A stretch of DNA of 8,367 bases. It comes from DASSWG01 sp035704905 (GTDB taxonomy: Bacteria > Bacteroidota > Bacteroidia > Flavobacteriales > Flavobacteriaceae). The position numbers and the translations under genes are program-made. The notes beneath the pieces were generated by a model. It was not told where the DNA came from. It saw nothing but the letters and a program-made list of their open reading frames with translations, and ran no database searches. Shown piece after piece: positions 7,562 to 8,367 of the stretch. The stretch is from the NCBI GenBank assembly GCA_035704905.1, contig DASSWN010000004.1:1-8367 (forward strand), given 5' to 3'. How positions within the stretch are numbered: position 1 is the stretch's first letter; every line of letters starts with the position of its first letter.

Positions 7562-7659
7562 TTTTTTTAATTTTTTATTATTTATCCCCAATTAGTTTAA
7601 TGAGGAAGCTTTTAGTTAATAAACTGATTTTTTCTCTAATTAGTTTTTGCGAAAATCGG

Positions 7660-7935
7660 CTATACAATTGCCAAGATGTCGTCTTCGCGCATCATCAAAT
7701 AATCGGAACCTTCCAGTTTAAGTTCCGTACCGGAGTATTTGCCATACAGGACCATATCGCCAACCTTGACAGTCATTTCATGTTTTTTGGTACCCGCACC
7801 GACAGCAACTACTTTTCCTTTTTGAGGTTTTTCTTTAGCTGTTTCGGGAATATAAATTCCAGAAGCCGTCTTTGTTTCGGCGGCCAATGGTTCAATAAGA
7901 ACACGATCCGATAAAGGTTTGATTTTTAATTTCAT
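7660..7935 (-). CDS. groES: Co-chaperonin GroES (Hsp10)
   Basis: A 91-residue subunit of the heptameric lid that caps GroEL. Seen: the family start KIKPLSDRVLIEPL, the mobile loop AAETKTASGIYIPETAKEKP (19-38) with the hydrophobic IYI tripeptide that contacts the GroEL apical domain, then KGKVVAVGAG, VGDMVLYGKYSGTEL and the closing YLMMREDDILAIV. All of the usual segments are present and the length is typical (90-97). The ATG at 7935 is the conserved start; an ATG at 8013 in the same frame would add 26 unconserved residues. No Shine-Dalgarno is visible in the A/T-rich leader. It is the first gene of the groES-groEL operon and starts downstream of the secG terminator. Confidence 0.98.
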   Translation of the reverse strand: MKLKIKPLSDRVLIEPLAAETKTASGIYIPETAKEKPQKGKVVAVGAGTKKHEMTVKVGDMVLYGKYSGTELKLEGSDYLMMREDDILAIV

Positions 7936-7982
7936 GTTTATAAATGTTTTTTTGGTTAAGTATAATATTGGAGGTTCCTTTC

Positions 7983-7990
7983 TAAAATTA
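7983..7990 (-). promoter_or_regulatory. Possible -7 box of the groES-groEL promoter
   Basis: The minus strand reads TAATTTTA, seven of eight positions of TAnnTTTG, 47 bases before the groES ATG and downstream of the secG terminator. No TTG-type -33 element was found at the right distance. No complete CIRCE inverted repeat is present, so the usual HrcA-type operator is not seen. Confidence 0.3.
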
Positions 7991-8017
7991 TGCCACTCGG
8001 AAAAAACTGACATATTT

Positions 8018-8054
8018 AAAAAAAAATGCCAGCTTGTCAGAAAGCTGGCATTTT
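8018..8054 (-). terminator. Intrinsic terminator after secG
   Basis: The arms 8023-8035 and 8042-8054 are perfectly complementary over 13 bases (core GCCAGCTT / AAGCTGGC) with a 6-base loop. On the minus strand the stem runs into nine T (8026-8018). It ends the secG transcript about 50 bases after its stop and insulates groES-groEL. Four T follow the stem on the plus strand too, so some bidirectional function is possible. Confidence 0.92.
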
Positions 8055-8102
8055 CAATAACTGATTTGCAACGCGAATTGGCAGGTAGCCGTGCAAAAAA
8101 AT

Positions 8103-8367
8103 TTATTCAGATTGGGTTCCCGGAACGGTTTCAACAGGTGTCGGTGTTTTTGCCGGGGTTGTGTTTTCCATTCGATCGCCACCAATAACTTTGGATTCGG
8201 GAGTTGATCTTGATTGAATAATTGTAAAATTCGACAACAAAATAAGAACAAGTAAAAGTGTTGCCAAAGCCCAGGTACTTTTATCCAAAAAATCGGTGGT
8301 TTTTTGCACGCCTCCCAATTGTTGGGTTCCGCCCCCTCCAAATGAGGAAGAAAGACCACCGCCTTTT
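8103..8367 (-). CDS. secG: SecG, preprotein translocase subunit, C-terminal part, cut by the window edge
   Basis: The last 87 codons are present; the N-terminus with the first membrane helix lies beyond the right edge. SecG is the small inner-membrane subunit that assists SecYE and SecA in protein export. Seen: KGGGLSSSFGGGG, the Gly/Ser-rich loop typical of SecG, then GGVQKTTDFLDKSTW, the second membrane helix ALATLLLVLILLSNFTII, and a hydrophilic tail rich in Thr and Pro ending VPGTQSE. The frame is open to the edge, and the last base (8367) belongs to an incomplete codon. An internal TTG at 8318 could look like a start but falls inside the conserved loop. The Thr/Pro tail is low-complexity and likely disordered. 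A strong terminator follows, so secG is the last gene of its transcript. Confidence 0.93.
   Translation of the reverse strand, partial: KGGGLSSSFGGGGTQQLGGVQKTTDFLDKSTWALATLLLVLILLSNFTIIQSRSTPESKVIGGDRMENTTPAKTPTPVETVPGTQSE

Noticed and set aside
6492..7595. Long open frames on the plus strand opposite groEL (about 171 and 191 codons)
   Set aside because: They are antisense shadows of a highly conserved gene with strong codon bias. The translations show no family motif, and no promoter or ribosome site supports them.
7936..8017. CIRCE operator upstream of groES
   Set aside because: Only one loose half-like stretch (GCCACTC on the plus strand, near 7992-7998) is present; the matching inverted half at nine bases is absent.
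1..8367. Mobile element, CRISPR array, phage or defence genes
   Set aside because: No repeat-spacer pattern, transposase, integrase or terminal inverted repeats were seen; the genes are core functions.

Overview
The window looks like an ordinary piece of chromosome from a member of the Bacteroidota, most likely a marine or soil Flavobacteriia. The grounds are the moderately AT-rich DNA, genes that mostly start without a clear Shine-Dalgarno sequence, Bacteroidota-type -7 boxes (TAnnTTTG), and the character of the proteins: a GroEL with a short GGM tail, a SecG with a Gly/Ser-rich loop and a Thr/Pro tail, the short Flavobacteria-type GNAT and the MtaB. I cannot name the genus from sequence alone. 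No mobile element, tRNA, rRNA or CRISPR was seen, and no gene-free stretch reaches 300 bases.

Layout, left to right. (1) Bases 1-2219, minus strand: a tight envelope-related operon read right to left, with a small alpha/beta hydrolase, a membrane-anchored lytic transglycosylase (MltD-like) and the first 184 codons of a cardiolipin synthase that runs off the left edge. The last two genes overlap by one base (TAATG). (2) Bases 2319-2630, plus strand: a 103-residue GNAT-like protein, diverging from the hydrolase and ending 2 bases from the stop of the facing mtaB gene. (3) Bases 2633-3991, minus strand: mtaB, the tRNA ms2t6A37 methylthiotransferase, with a perfect TAnnTTTG box just upstream. (4) Bases 4139-5821, plus strand: a sodium:solute symporter (SSS/SLC5 family) carrying an unusual soluble helical-hairpin insertion. 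(5) Bases 5930-7935, minus strand: groES-groEL, closed by a strong intrinsic terminator. (6) Bases 8103-8367, minus strand: the C-terminal 87 codons of secG, entering from the right edge and separated from groES by its own strong terminator.

Functionally most genes are housekeeping: protein folding (GroES/EL), secretion (SecG), tRNA modification (MtaB), solute uptake (SSS), and wall and membrane-lipid remodelling (transglycosylase, cardiolipin synthase). I do not see an undescribed multi-gene system. The points most worth a second look are the coiled-coil insertion in the symporter, the coupled hydrolase/transglycosylase/cardiolipin synthase operon, and the GNAT-like protein whose acetyl-CoA loop is degenerate.
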